Origin: Eumeta japonica | Taxonomy: Eukaryota; Arthropoda; Insecta; Lepidoptera; Psychidae | DNA: 64,000 nucleotides | Direction of reading: 5' to 3' | Assembly: GCA_005406025.1 (NCBI GenBank) | Contig: BGZK01001403.1 | Coordinates: 1-64,000 of the forward strand | In this document: in pieces, positions 51,595 through 63,560 of the stretch | Layout: every line of letters starts with the position of its first letter | How positions within the stretch are numbered: position 1 is the stretch's first letter | The notes under the pieces: model-generated | What the model was told of the DNA's origin: nothing | Seen by the model: the letters and a program-made list of their open reading frames with translations, nothing else | The model's database searches: none | Made by a program: the position numbers and the translations under genes

Positions 51595-51712
51595 GTAGTA
51601 CATATAATATACATCGTGTGTAATAATATAAAGAATACATTGTATATAATAATACATATAATACATTGTGTGTACTAATACATATAATATATCGTGTGTA
51701 ACAATAGACATA
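51595..51712 (+). repeat. Imperfect AT-rich tandem repeat
   Basis: Three to four units of the form 'tacatataatatacatcgtg' + 'tgtaataata', with variable length of about 30-45 bp. Confidence 0.7.
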
Positions 51713-51849
51713 ATAATAATGATAAGCTTTATCCCTTACAGTTTACATTATATTTTTAGAACTTTTAGATTCATGTTCATAATGTTAGTAATTATATATA
51801 TGTTATGTTAGCATTGGTATTCGTTTTTTATGTATAAGGGCCATCTTTT

Positions 51850-53000
51850 GCAGTGAAAGCCTCGTCCAGGTTTTATCAATTTTCTCTATTTTGTGCTTCT
51901 TCTTGCCAAAATGCTCCCGCTGCTTCGGGTATGTCATCACTCCGTCTTTTTTGTGGTCTGCCTCGTCTTCTCTTATTGTATATTGAACACCAGTTTGTAA
52001 CGCTTTGCCACTATCTTCTATCTATTGCTCTTTGAACGTGTCACGCCCTCCTCCATTTTAGTGTCAGTATTTGTTTGATTGCATCTTTTGTTTTTTGTCC
52101 TTTTCCTGATATTTGTTTCTTTGATCTGATCTTTTAATTTTATATTTATGTAACTTTTGTTCTTCGCTCTATTTATTTTTCTGTGCATGAGCTAAATGAA
52201 ATGAAATGTCCAAGACATACATATTCTCCTACGTAGTCTATTGTTACTGAGGCCATTAAAATTATTTTTTTGTCTCTGTTCGACATTACTAGTAGTTTAA
52301 CTCTCGGTGTGATCTTTAGATTCTAATACAGCAATAAACAGTTTTGGTAATAGGGAATCACTTTGTTTTACACCCTGCTCTGCTTGGAATTTTAGTCTTT
52401 TTGTCTCCATTCGTACTCTAATCATACTTTTTGCATATGCCGTTTTAATTAGTTCTATATAATCCTGTCCGATTCCTTGTTCCGTAAGTGCTTGCTAAAT
52501 AGAATTGTGTGATTTAGAATCGAAAGCTTTCGAATAGTCTATGAAGGCTAAGTATATGGGCAGATCATAATCCGTATATTTTTCTAATATTATTTTCAGT
52601 GAATGAATATGATCGAACGTAAAAATTTTTTTCATAAAGTCTGCCTGTTCTATTGGCCGGTTTTAATCGATAGATTTAGTTAGGCGTCTTAATAGAGTTG
52701 ATGCAAATACTTTGTATGTACAAGATATCAGGCTAATGGTTTTATAATTGGTGATTAATTTAGGATCTCCTTTTTTATATAGTAGCACTATCTCAGAAAG
52801 TGTCCAAGATTTCGGCATTTCTTATCTGTATAGGATGAGGTTAAACAGCTTGTTAAGGGGTTTTAATATGTAGTCTTCTTTCTGTTTTATCATTTCATTC
52901 GTTACCCATTCGGTCCTGGGTTTTTCCCGATTTTAGATTTGTAATGGCTAGTTCAATTTCATTCTCCATGAAAAGTGGCACTGAAGAATTGTTGTTACTT
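51850..53000 (-). pseudogene. LINE reverse-transcriptase relic (RTE/CR1-like)
   Basis: Read on the minus strand, the broken frame still shows reverse-transcriptase blocks in order: KSWTLSEIVLLYKKGDPKL (about 52830-52760), TYKVFASTLLRRL, RPIEQADF, motif A FIDYSKAFDSK (about 52550-52516), ALTEQGIGQDYIELIKTAYA, and motif B GVKQSDSLLPKLF (52381-52338). The active-site FADD block is lost. Then come DYVGEYVCLGHFISF and the C-terminal RRGRPQKRRSDDIPEAAG (about 51990-51920). Several in-frame stops and shifts make it dead. The 60-codon plus-strand frame at 51853-52035 is its shadow. Confidence 0.85.
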
Positions 53001-56000
53001 GTGTTTGAAAAGGTTTTATTAGTTTTTATTCTTATTAGTTTTTATTCAAATTCTTACATTGAAATCGACTTAGTAGATGTTAAGAAGAAATGTTGACGTT
53101 TCTGTTATTTGAATTCAGTAACAAGTTAATAAACGTCAAACTGATTCAAGTCTCAGGAAAGCATAGTTTATTTTAATGCATTTCTCTCCATTTTATTTTT
53201 TTTTCAATACGAAAGAATTAAATACTCTACAAGTAAATAACGCTCTGTCGACCATTTATCTAAAAATATGATAAGCCAATTATGAATAATAAGACGGAAT
53301 GATTTCAATATAGAGCCTCGAGAAACGTTTAGTTTTGCGATAGAGCCTTTTGATTTAGTTTTATTATATTAAATATTGTGAGCGAATCACATCGACAATA
53401 AAGGTGGTATGCAAATATACATTGAATTTCATTACCCAAATAAATAGTGAATATTGTTAGTTTATTTAAACTAACAATATTCACTATTCACTACAAACAT
53501 TTATTCGTTCTATTTGTTATTTTACTATTCCTTATTTCAATTTCTAAATTTTTATTTATATTTGTTATTATTTTTAGCAACGATACCAATATTTTCATCC
53601 CTCACAGCATCTAAGATACAGCTATATAAAACTTTATGGTATCTTATTATTATTTGTCAGATTGAAAAGAAATCATAAACATATAAATGTTATATAAATG
53701 GTAATCATAATTTCTGTTCAAGACATCATGTTATTAAATGCACTAAGGACAAACACTTCTGTAGTAATTTTGATCATAGCGTTTCGGTAACATGGGATGT
53801 GTTCTGAGGCACACTTATGGTACATAATCAATGTTTCTTAGAACCATAGTATTCTATAACGAGTTGTGCGCAACCTAACGAAAACACAATAAGCTCATTT
53901 ATAAGCAATTTTTTTTTTTCTGAGCATTTCTGAACAACAAATTTGTATTTTTATAATGTTAAATTTCGTTCTTAGAAATTTTTTACTACATAAAAAGTAA
54001 AATTTACTTTCTATCTAGGTACTGTTCCATTGTAAAATTATTACAATTGCAAGCGCCCTGTGGATCCTATTTAACGAAAATTTATATCTTATTAAAGGAA
54101 GTAATCTTTTACGAAAACGTATTTGATGCTTATCTAAGGATTTACTCTCTCCTTTTAGATATCGATTTTGCATTTGACTACTTAAACACGATAACGTCTC
54201 GTAATCGTTTTGAGTCTTTTCTGGGTCACAGATACGAGAGCGATCGACATACACAATCAAAAAAAAAACCTTTATAACTTTAATAATATGTATTTTAGTG
54301 ACTAATAATAAACATATTTATTATTAGTAATATCAGTATTTCAGTTATAAGAAGTTATGGTTGTCTATGACTGCATAGGTATAGTTCTGTGCCGAGTAAA
54401 AAGTATGAAAAGTACTAAAATAGGCTTTTTTAAAGTACTAATAAAAAATGCATAAAATCGTCGCTTTTATAACGCCTTTCTTAAACGACAACCGTCACAC
54501 GCAACGGACGTAAGCTCGTCTGCTCCCATACGACTCGATGCTGCACTGTACTACTTCAAGGGTTGTTTAAAGTATATACAATTTTAGTTCTTCTTAGAAG
54601 CATCTAATATGAATTATGTTACTGGTTTGCTAGCGTATGTGTCCGTATATATGATCCAATTTTACTTAAATAATAATATTGCCACAATAGAAGTATTGCT
54701 AATTAATACTTAATTTCCTGACACGCCCTCCCACCCAAAGTTCATATACTTACCACTCTATATAAGATGATACTTTATACACTATCTAACTTTATATCTT
54801 TTTTGACGTAATATAGACAACAATCGTGTGGGATATCCTACAATAAAAAGTATGTAATCCAACACTAAAGGAGATACAATTTCGTTGTAGTTTTTATAAA
54901 AAAATACATACTCTTTCTTCGGATGTATATTAATTCATATAACTTATAAGATATCACCCATAAATTCCATGTGCCGGGTAAAAAGTTGCGGATAAAATAT
55001 AATGTGATTACCTTATCATTAATAACATGGTGATGAAATTAAGTATACGACGAAGACTACGATAATGGAACTTAGAAGTTGGTGCCTTGAAGGATCGTCT
55101 GTATTATATGCATTGAAATTTAATAAGAGCTCTAACATCTTTTGTAAGACCAGGTGAGTTGGTTAATATTACAATTTTTAAAGTGAATATTAAGAAAGGC
55201 TCCCCCCCCCAAACCAAGACAAAGGATAAAGGTTTTTTTTACAGTAAAAACTTAAGTTTACATTTATTTAAATTTATCCAAATGTCAGTAAACAGGTCCT
55301 CATTTCAAATTATTTTTCAGAGGCACTTCTATTTCAGACATAAATTAACGAAGTTTACGAGTTAAAAATTACGAGTTACGAAATGCGGCTAGCTCCGCCC
55401 AAATAGAATGTATCTCATGTGCTATCATACGCATGGTGACTCATATTACCGATTTGAACTATATCGCTAATATACAATATGAATATGGGAGTGGATAATA
55501 AAGTTTTGTAGCACATTATCATACAAATACACGAAATCCAATCGCGAAACGTCAACAGCGATTATGACATTTCGTCCCAGAAAAAAGGTGGCTATATCAA
55601 CTCATAAGACGAAGAATTTACAAGAAATTCTTTGTGTAAACACGATCAATGTTTTAGCTATGTCCAAATTAATCGCGAAACTTACTCTTATTTTTTTACC
55701 GTTTACGACCATTTATAGATTAGATAAGCTAATAGATTGTCTTGATAGAAACCATGATTGCTAAGCCTCAGGTATTTAAACCGATTAGCCTCAGACTGAT
55801 TTTCTTTAGTAATTTGAAAGCTGGCTGACACAACCGCACCGCGTTTGATCATTTTGAGCGAAGAATGTCGAAGAGGAGAACGCAAAAAGAGTAAAGTATA
55901 CACGTATGCTGTTTGCAGCTTCCGAATGTGAGGTATGAGAGAAGGCGACATTGTGTAGTATAGTGATCTAACGATCCGGGCAGACCGACAGCATAACCAT

Positions 56001-56289
56001 TAATGAAAAATCATCAAACGGTTCAATATCCAAAAAATATAATTCATATGTAATAAAAACAATATTAAGAATTGATATAAAAATAATAGACACGAAATCA
56101 TAATCGAAAATTATTACCGTCTTCCATCTCTTTCTGCTCTAGATCGACATTAAATACAATTAATCTTTTTTAACGAAATAAATATGTTATACAGGAAATG
56201 CAAAACGCAGTAACTTTATAACTGTTATATTTGAATCGCCTTATGCATAAACTTTAACAGTCAACAAATCCATAGAACAAACTATCCCG
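53001..56289. other. Intergenic with one large palindrome
   Basis: AT-rich. It contains a perfect 22-bp inverted repeat at 53443-53488, listed separately. Chance frames at 54015-54277, 55159-55365 and 55564-55951 show no domain. A C9 run lies near 55202-55210. Confidence 0.45.
53443..53488. repeat. Perfect 22-bp inverted repeat, 2-base loop
   Basis: 'aatagtgaatattgttag' + 'ttta' (53443-53464), loop 'tt', exact reverse complement (53467-53488). Confidence 0.95.
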
Positions 56290-56560
56290 ATAACGCGAAA
56301 ACGAATCGGTCAATGAGATGACGAAACATCGGCACGGCAGTGCGGAGCGGCCCACGGACTACACTCACTTCTAATGATAAAAGCCCGTGGAAAAATTGCA
56401 ACGATTAATATCGCCCCGGGCCGGGCGCTAATGCCATATTTTTCATCATTATGCGCTCATTAAAAGGGAGGCGCCGGCATGAAATCGGCGTGTGAATGAA
56501 AAAAAACCGGAGCCCGGGCGGATGTAGTCGCGTTTTATTTGCCTTTCCATTTCCTTCGCC
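56290..56560. promoter_or_regulatory. GC-rich island, possible enhancer
   Basis: GC-rich blocks ('gcagtgcggagcggcccacg', 'cgccccgggccgggcgc', 'ggagcccgggcggatg') are interleaved with 'ctaatgataaaagccc', 'acgattaatatcg', 'tcattatgcgctcattaaaa' and 'cgcgttttatttgcc'. Such spacing of homeodomain- and GATA-like words in a compact GC-rich block is typical of developmental cis-regulatory modules. No exon seen. Confidence 0.4.
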
Positions 56561-56944
56561 TTGGAATTACGCAATGAGTGTTATATTGTGTTCACTTTTG
56601 AGCGTTTCGCAACATTGTGCTCGCTTAACATTTTCTTGTATATGTCTTATTTAACGGAGACGTTTGAATTTACAGTAGCGATTTCTTTGAATGTAGACGG
56701 GCATTGATTTTTGATTGCGATAAAGGCCATTTCGTTCCTACACTGACGCATGCATGCAGAAGTACATATGCATTTAACTCATGCTCCTGTCTAATTACTA
56801 TGTGAATTACTTTTTGTCGAATTTCTGTCAATATAATTATAATGTTATTAATAACCAAACATAAGTATAAGTTAAAAGTATTATGCAGATTTTGCTCATT
56901 TTTATAATTATAATCATTCTTTCATCTTTCATATCAAACGAACA

Positions 56945-57180
56945 CTCCGTGGACCACGATCCCTATGTTTGTGCCTTCCCTCGATTTCAATCTCATCTCC
57001 GCTTTTGATTCCGATTCTAGTCCTAATCTAGTTTCCGGTTCTGTTCAAAATACATATATAATTCATGTACGGTTTCATCTTCGTCGACATACAAATAATT
57101 CTTTCATATTTTATATTGATCAATAACCGTCAACCATAATCCCAATTTCGGCCCCATTCTCGGTTCTATACCAGAGGAAC
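56945..57180 (-). repeat. Degenerate purine-rich repeat, antisense copy
   Basis: On the plus strand it is pyrimidine-rich: 'ttcaatctcatctccgcttt', 'gattccgattctagtccta', 'ccccattctcggttctata'. The complement gives the same 'ggaatcggaatc' style as 25301-25760. Confidence 0.5.
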
Positions 57181-57304
57181 CTATATTCTACACACGAACA
57201 CAGGAATTGATCATGCAAGCAAAATCTCGGGCAAAAATTTGTATTTTTATTAATTATGGCTTATATGTTATTGTAAACTATAAGCTATATTAATATAAAA
57301 TTTC

Positions 57305-57385
57305 AGCTAACTCTATTCAGCCGTGATTGACAAACAAACAACCAAACATACAAACTTTCACATTTATAATATTAGTAGCACAATG
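57305..57385 (+). mobile_element. Decayed retrotransposon/helitron-type tail
   Basis: 'ctattcagccgtgattgaca', 'acaaacaaccaaacatacaa' and 'ttcacatttataatattagt' form the well-known lepidopteran tail motif that ends many dispersed elements. Confidence 0.6.
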
Positions 57386-58550
57386 CATTGAAAGATGGTC
57401 GTATCCCGATTTCAAAAGCCTACTCTTTCTATCCACATACCTACTGTTCAAGACAGTAATAAGACAGTAATTCTTTGTGATCGAGGCCAGCACCGAGAAT
57501 ATGGTAGTCTTTCAGATGGGCGTTCAGAAAGTTCGACGTTTTCCTTGTACCAATCTCAGTTACAAGAACAAAATTACTGAGCTTTCTTACAAGACAATTT
57601 CTTCAAATGCTCGTTTGGACCGTTTTTCACTAGAACTGCAGCTGCAAGAGACCGTTTTATTTGAGCGGGATATATTTCATAGCTTTAACTAACGTGTATA
57701 TGAAAATAGAAAGTGATTTTATGATTTCCAAGTAAAATATACACTTTCTGTCACCAAATTTAGCATATTATTTAATTTAATCTTCAGAAAAAATATTTTG
57801 TCTGTGCGTTTATCTGTCTCTTTCTATCTGTAAATGTACAGCACAAGATTTCAAGAGTCGGTGTAGGTACGTGTACCGTAAATACGTGGGTGACAAAAAC
57901 GAAACTTGATATATGACTCATTTTTAGATGAGTTTTTTTTTGTAAAATATTCCTTCTCAGCACATGCACCTTTGCTCATATAATTCATCTGCCTACTTTT
58001 CTATAGACACTTGAGGAATTATTCAATTCTATGTGGCTGGTGCATTGCTGGAAGCACCCCTTCTTTTAATTCATCCTATTATTTTTTTTAAAAATCCGAA
58101 AATCCCGAAACATCGAATCTGTAGTAGTATAAGATGGATGCTGTGATGTTTTGACTTTTTTTGTTACGACAATCTCATAGTTCTAACAACGGAGTGAGGT
58201 GAAGCATTGCCATTTCACTAGAACATGTTCATACTCGACTTCGGTCGATTTTTCCAGAAAGGTTATACTTCCTCGTAGATACTCTGAGCAATATGTATTC
58301 ATAAATTTTCATAAGAGTTCCTCATTTTCCCTAAGTTCTTGGAAAGTATACATAGGAATTTCTTTAAGACTACAAGATAGCATAAAAATGCGAACTCTTA
58401 CGAAGATATTCAGAAATTGATACGTAAAAAATGACAGACATCCATATACTTGCACCCAACGACGAATATGTCGTATTGAAGTAGAGAGACTTTTAATATT
58501 TGAATCTATTAATTTAAATTGCTGTACGACATGACATGTCGTTTCAATAC

Positions 58551-58596
58551 TAACGATATTGTTACGAACTTGTTGTTCGTAATAAGTATATCGTTA
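58551..58596. repeat. Imperfect fold-back with 5-base loop
   Basis: Two paired blocks (58551-58559 with 58588-58596, 58561-58569 with 58575-58583) are separated by a small asymmetric internal loop, closed by 'ttgtt'. At about 18 bp it is shorter than an ordinary microRNA precursor. Confidence 0.7.
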
Positions 58597-59465
58597 ATGT
58601 TGAATCTACTCCAACATTCGCGATTCGATAAAATGAGACGAAAAATCTGAAGGATATTAAAGGAAAGTATTTCTTGTCAAAACCCAAAGTATTAGAGGAG
58701 ATAAAAAACCTTTGTCTGATGTATATCGATACAAAAACCTTTTATCAGCTTAGCGAAAGAACGTTGAACGAAGATGGTCCAACACTACACCAAGGATATA
58801 CCAGTCGTAACACAGCCGTCGGCTTGTATGAGATTAGGATGACCCTCAAGCAATTCAAAAAAAAATAAGACATCAAGGAAGAATGGAATTAGGGTTGAAT
58901 GTCTGAGAACGCGAAGAAAACTGAAAATTATACTCCTGCAGCAGTGCAAAATACTTCGTTTGTTGAAAATGTTTTATTTTAATTTAAAGTAAAGAACCTA
59001 TACAAATTACGCAGGCAATATTAACATTTTCTAGATTCTCATTAATAAGACCACGTATTATTTTAATGACATATTTGTTTTTCTCCAAAGTCTCTTACTA
59101 TTTATACACATTTCAAGCTATCCATAAATTATAAGATTTTTAACCCCCCCAACAATCCTTGTCACAGATGGTCACATGTAAATGAAACCAGTAGTTTTTA
59201 CAATTTTTTTTGTTCAAAATACTTTAAATGTTAGTCAAAACAAAAAACATAAACCTTTTTTCGTTTTCATATTTCGAATTTGACGTCACAAAGTTTTTGA
59301 CCTGCACTCAAAAAAAAATTTTGTTGCTCCTATCAAAATTGTGATTCCCGCGATCAAGCATCTTGATTCCATACGAGCCTAACAAGACGTTAGTAACTTC
59401 AAATAAGATGATCATTATTCAATGTACTAATAACTGTATTGCTGTTACTATTATTCATTAACTTA

Positions 59466-59850
59466 AGCAATTAAGACATTATTCAATATTACTATGAAAA
59501 ATAGCTATACCTAACATTTCATGTTAATAAATTCAACTAATAACTAATCAACGTTAATATGAAAAATTACTATAGTAACTAAGGTATTTCAATAGATTCA
59601 ATTGAGACCATGATCAATATCAACATAGAAATGACTATAGTAACCAATTTACTTTAATGAATTCAACTAAGACCATAATCAATATTAACGTGAAAATTAT
59701 TAGTATAACTAATTCATCTTAATAAATTCAACTAAGACCATGATCATTATTAACATGAAAATAATTTTAATAACTAATTCTCCTTAATACATTTAACTAA
59801 GACCATAGTCAATACAAATATGTAAATGACTATAGTGATTGATTCACCCA
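59466..59850 (+). repeat. About six copies of a 65-bp tandem repeat
   Basis: The word 'attcaactaagaccat' (with variants) recurs at 59531, 59596, 59661, 59725 and 59791, a period of 64-66 bp. An earlier degenerate unit lies near 59466. Units also share 'aatattaacatgaaaat' and 'actatagtaact'. Divergence between units suggests an old array. Confidence 0.85.
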
Positions 59851-59869
59851 AGTTACTTCTTTGGCGGAT

Positions 59870-60140
59870 TGCACCAAAAGTAAAAATGTTATTCGTCAAG
59901 TAATCTGTAAGACTTAACAGATTGTCAATATATTCTGCGGGTTGCACCAAGAGTAAAAACGTAATTTGAATTCGTAAAAGTAATCCATAAGATTTGCAAA
60001 ACTGTCCATACTTTATCTATCAAATCTTACAGATTACGTTTTCGAATTGTTTTACTTTGCTGCAACCCGCCGATTATCTGTCAAATCTTACAGATTACAT
60101 TTACGAAATACATTTTTACTTTTAATGCAACCCACCGTTA
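59870..60140. repeat. Compound inverted repeat, two units each way
   Basis: Two direct units, 'ggcggattgcaccaaaagta' (from 59873) and 'gcgggttgcaccaagagta' (from 59937), are followed by two inverted units ending 'ctttgctgcaacccgcc' (to about 60071) and 'cttttaatgcaacccaccg' (to about 60136). Each unit also carries 'aatctgtaagatttg' or its complement. The arrangement is head-head-tail-tail and can fold as a long hairpin. A single unit lies at 40720-40835. Confidence 0.8.
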
Positions 60141-60246
60141 GTCTCATTGAAGACTCATGTTCATAAATTGTAATCAATTCTGTGAGTGCCATTGAGTTCG
60201 CATTTGAAGGGTTGTTTAAAGTTCACTATTAAGCACCTGTAACATG

Positions 60247-60282
60247 TACTTAATTATATATATATATATATATAATTAAGTA
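60247..60282. repeat. 36-bp palindrome with (TA)n core
   Basis: 'tacttaattatatata' mirrors through a TA core to 'tataattaagta'; perfect. Confidence 0.9.
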
Positions 60283-61256
60283 AGTACCTTCAGTGCTAAC
60301 TCAAAACCAGTCTCGAAGTTCAATACAATCTATTGATATGGACCTAAGATATCTTAGTTTGAAAATTAGTGGCATTGCGATGCATTACCCCACCCACAAC
60401 CTAGACCTATTCAACCTTTACTAATCATGAGCCTGAACCGTTTGGTGGCAAAAATGTTTATACTTTGTTCATTGGTATTTAACTAAAGGTAAATTGTTTT
60501 GATAAGTCTTTTAACTAAAACATATTTAAAAATAAAACATTATTTTAGAAACTTTTAATTACAAGTATTGCATCTTATATGCTTTTCAAATATATTTAAA
60601 ACTATTTATATTTACTTAAATATGTAAACCAAGTACATAATCATTATAACATTCTACATAATGCACTATCTATTTCTAATTCATAAATTCTTATTTCACC
60701 AATTTCATATTTTTGGAAGTAATAAAGAAAAACTTTAAAAGGAACGTTCTAGTATTTTACCAGAGGTGCAATCCTAGCATACAGAACAAGTTGCTATATG
60801 AACGTATGATATCATAAACAGTGAAAATTAAATGATAATTAGAAATAAATATAATAAATATGTAAAATAGATAGTCCATTATATAAAACGTTATGCCATC
60901 CTCTTGGTCTACACAACTCTGTTTCAATAGCAGTTACATGGCCATGTGCTGTGCTATCTAGAACAGAAACAAATTTATGTTATTATAAGTAAATTCATGA
61001 TCTGAAACTAACATTTTTAAATATAATTCAGAGAACAAAAGTTAATTTTCATGTTATGGGATTAAATATTAACTAAAGTTACTTATATTCAAATTATCAC
61101 TGCTTATAAATAAAATATATTATATTCAAAAATCTAATTTTTCATCACTAACTTAACCTTAAAATTTAATTTCATTATTTTGTGTTAGTATATGCTAAAT
61201 GTATATGTTACACATTTTAGATAAAATAAAACTAAAAATGAAATGTAAGAAATTAT

Positions 61257-61262
61257 TTATTC
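61257..61262 (-). terminator. Polyadenylation signal of the small minus-strand gene
   Basis: AATAAA on the minus strand (context gagAATAAATaatt), 177 bp after the stop codon at 61439. Confidence 0.55.
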
Positions 61263-61438
61263 TCCAATCAAATACTACAGCGCAATGTTACATATTTTTA
61301 CAATTAAGTATTGTAAATTACAATTAAGTAATTAAGTAGATTGTATTGTATAATTCTAAACCTTATTCCAGGCAAACAAAAGGTTTATCACTAGGAATCT
61401 AATAAATATAATTATTTTTACACTTACAATTGGCAAGT

Positions 61439-62054
61439 TTAATCAATTCGTGGAAAAATGGTTCCGTTGTTTTTTCTTTTTAACAGCTCGTGGAGCTTGA
61501 TTTTCATTAATGGGAAATTAATGAACAAATTATCTTTGTAAATACCATGCACAGCATTAAAATCCATAAGCAGCTGAAAAGATAAGAATGCGTACTTATA
61601 TTAAACAGAATAAACAAAAAATAGCCATTTATTAACATTTAAAACAACTCAGTATTAAGGGTCATTAAAAATTTGTGTTAAGAAGAACTCTTCCTTCTTC
61701 AACAAAAATTAATTTAAATGTTATGTGTAGTTTTTAAGAAATTAGATATTGATGAAACATGTTTTATTATGGGATAGATATATTTTGATATTTTTCTAAC
61801 AACAAATTTTTATAAAAATTAACCTTCTTATGAAAATATCAAATATATACATATAATATCAATAAACAGAAAATTATTTTACGTCGTTGAGCATGTAAAA
61901 TAGTTCGTCATATAGCTTTACATCAGCTGACGTATTATCAGATTAGAATCTTAACTCAGATATGTTCAGCGCTCCCAACAAGATACTTACTGTTGAATAC
62001 TGGTATCAAATCTTCCAGTTCCCAGGTCTTGAGAAGTTCGTTAACTTCCTCCAT
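61439..62054 (-). CDS. Small three-exon gene, 80-aa uncharacterised protein (possible SAM-like fold)
   Basis: Minus-strand join 62054-61991, 61926-61883, 61573-61439: 243 nt, 80 aa. Exon 1 starts at ATG 62054 (tcacaATGG) and encodes MEEVNELLKTWELEDLIPVF; it ends one base into a codon at a consensus donor GTAAGT. Exon 2 follows an acceptor 'aatacgtcag', completes that codon in phase and encodes DVKLYDELFYMLND, ending at GTAAAA. Exon 3 follows 'cttatcttttcag' in phase 0 and runs from LLMDFNAVHGIYKD through MKIKLHELLKRKN to a TAA. Phase agreement across both introns is the main support. The N-terminus resembles the first helices of a SAM domain and MKIKLHELLKR its last helix, but the middle is atypical, so the family is uncertain. 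No signal peptide or membrane segment. Confidence 0.65.
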
Positions 62055-62229
62055 TGTGAGTATGGTCCTTAAAGTTACGGCACACGTACCCTTACGTCTT
62101 CAACTCTCAACACCACAAGTGTCTCGCAATAATTTTTCACAAGTAATGCAACTAATGAAGCAAAATAATGATTAAAAATTAAAAATCACCAGCCGAACAA
62201 AACGAACTAGTTAAAACTCGCGTGACACA

Positions 62230-62320
62230 TTAAACAAAGCATTGGACATTGAATTTGATCGGTTGACTCCGCGCCCTGCCCCGCGACACCGTAACAGCGA
62301 TGTGGAAGGGATGATCACTT
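62230..62320 (-). promoter_or_regulatory. Likely promoter of the small minus-strand gene
   Basis: A GC-rich patch ('gactccgcgccctgccccgc', 'gacaccgtaacagcg') in AT-rich DNA, 180-270 bp upstream of the ATG at 62054. No TATA box or specific factor site is obvious. Confidence 0.35.
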
Positions 62321-62829
62321 GTTTCAAACGACAAATGGATTATTTCATTCAACTTATGTGAAAATCGTTTTAAACAATTAATGTCAGTAGAAATAACATT
62401 TAATTTATAGTTATTATAATAATGTTAAGTAATAAAAGTAATCATTTTTCTTTGTCGTTTTGAAAATTATTTGTACCTATTTAATTGACGTAATTAACAG
62501 GTCTTAGATAAATCAATATGCCAAATTTATTAATTTAACAATGAAAATCATCAACACTATTAATTTATCAAATTGTTTTAATTATTCGTCCTAAATTGAT
62601 CCAACCTGTATATTTGTACAAATTTGCTAAATAAAATGATCTAATCATACAAGGAGGAAAATAATAATAGAAACAACGTATATTTTTGTTGAAATTAATA
62701 TGCATACCTACATTGTTGGTTCAATTACGAATGAATTTGTTGTCATAACTAATCAGCTTTCGTTGATATACATAATTTCATAGTTGTTTTATTTAATATA
62801 AGGTCAACTAAGAGAAAATCTCTCTTGTT
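62321..62829. other. Intergenic, nothing recognisable
   Basis: AT-rich with no coding or repeat signal seen. Confidence 0.5.
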
Positions 62830-63560
62830 TAACTTTCATTTTTTTGAGATGCAGATTGTCACATTTCGTTGACCGCCACCCTCCACTCCCATCGTGTAAT
62901 GTAATTGACGATGGCCCCTTTGGATTTTTTGGAACCATCGTATAAGTAGTTGGCCGAGTCTTCTTCGGAGACGTCTTAATCTGTGACCTCTTGGAACCCA
63001 TTCGACGACACTCGGGGACTTGTGAAACGTACTCCTTTAAACTCGTCTTTAATTTTCGGAAATAAAAAAAAATAAAGTACAAGATCCAGACTTTATGGAA
63101 GATTATTAGTTTTACAGTTAAGGCCTTCAAAAAATCATTCGTTACTTTAGTGGAAAGTGTGGACGTGTAGTAGTAGTAAAGAACGACGACGCTTTTCGCG
63201 AACTTTTTTAAACATTCCAGGAAAGCACGTACTCACGTACCACTTAGCTATTACTGTCCTTTGAATTTCAAGCGATACTGTAGTGTAACGTCCCCTTTTT
63301 CGAAAAAAGAAGCAGCCATTTTTTTAACAATGATCCGATTGTTTCTTACTTTCATTGATAAATCTTCAAATTGAAAGGTCCATTCTGTCGATTGGATTTT
63401 TCTTTTAGGTTCAACGTAGTATGTTCAGCTCTAGTCGTCCGTGACTTTGTTACACAGAGCCAATGATTGTCCTTCGTTATATTTTTTCCAATTTTACAAC
63501 ACTATTCCACACGCTGTGGTTTATGGTTATTCATTAAATTATGCGGTATAGGATGCAAAA
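62830..63560 (-). pseudogene. Strongly decayed mariner transposase
   Basis: Several minus-strand frames, broken by shifts and stops, recall mariner transposase in order: a DESW-like region near 63450; VKKMAASFFEKGDVTL (about 63340-63300); QRTVIAKWYVSTCFPGMFKK and VREKRRRSLLLLH (about 63260-63165), the usual approach to the lost HDNA block; PKIKDEFKGVRFTSP (about 63060-63015), the equivalent of the 'K.KLRGQRF' block; and WFQKIQRG (about 62940-62915). The catalytic residues are mostly gone. The 108-codon frame at 62804-63130 is a wrong-frame reading across it. Block spacing, not a search, is the basis. Confidence 0.6.

Noticed and set aside
62804..63130. 108-codon minus-strand frame as a gene
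   Set aside because: Neighbouring frames of the same strand carry mariner transposase blocks; this frame is a shifted reading of that relic.
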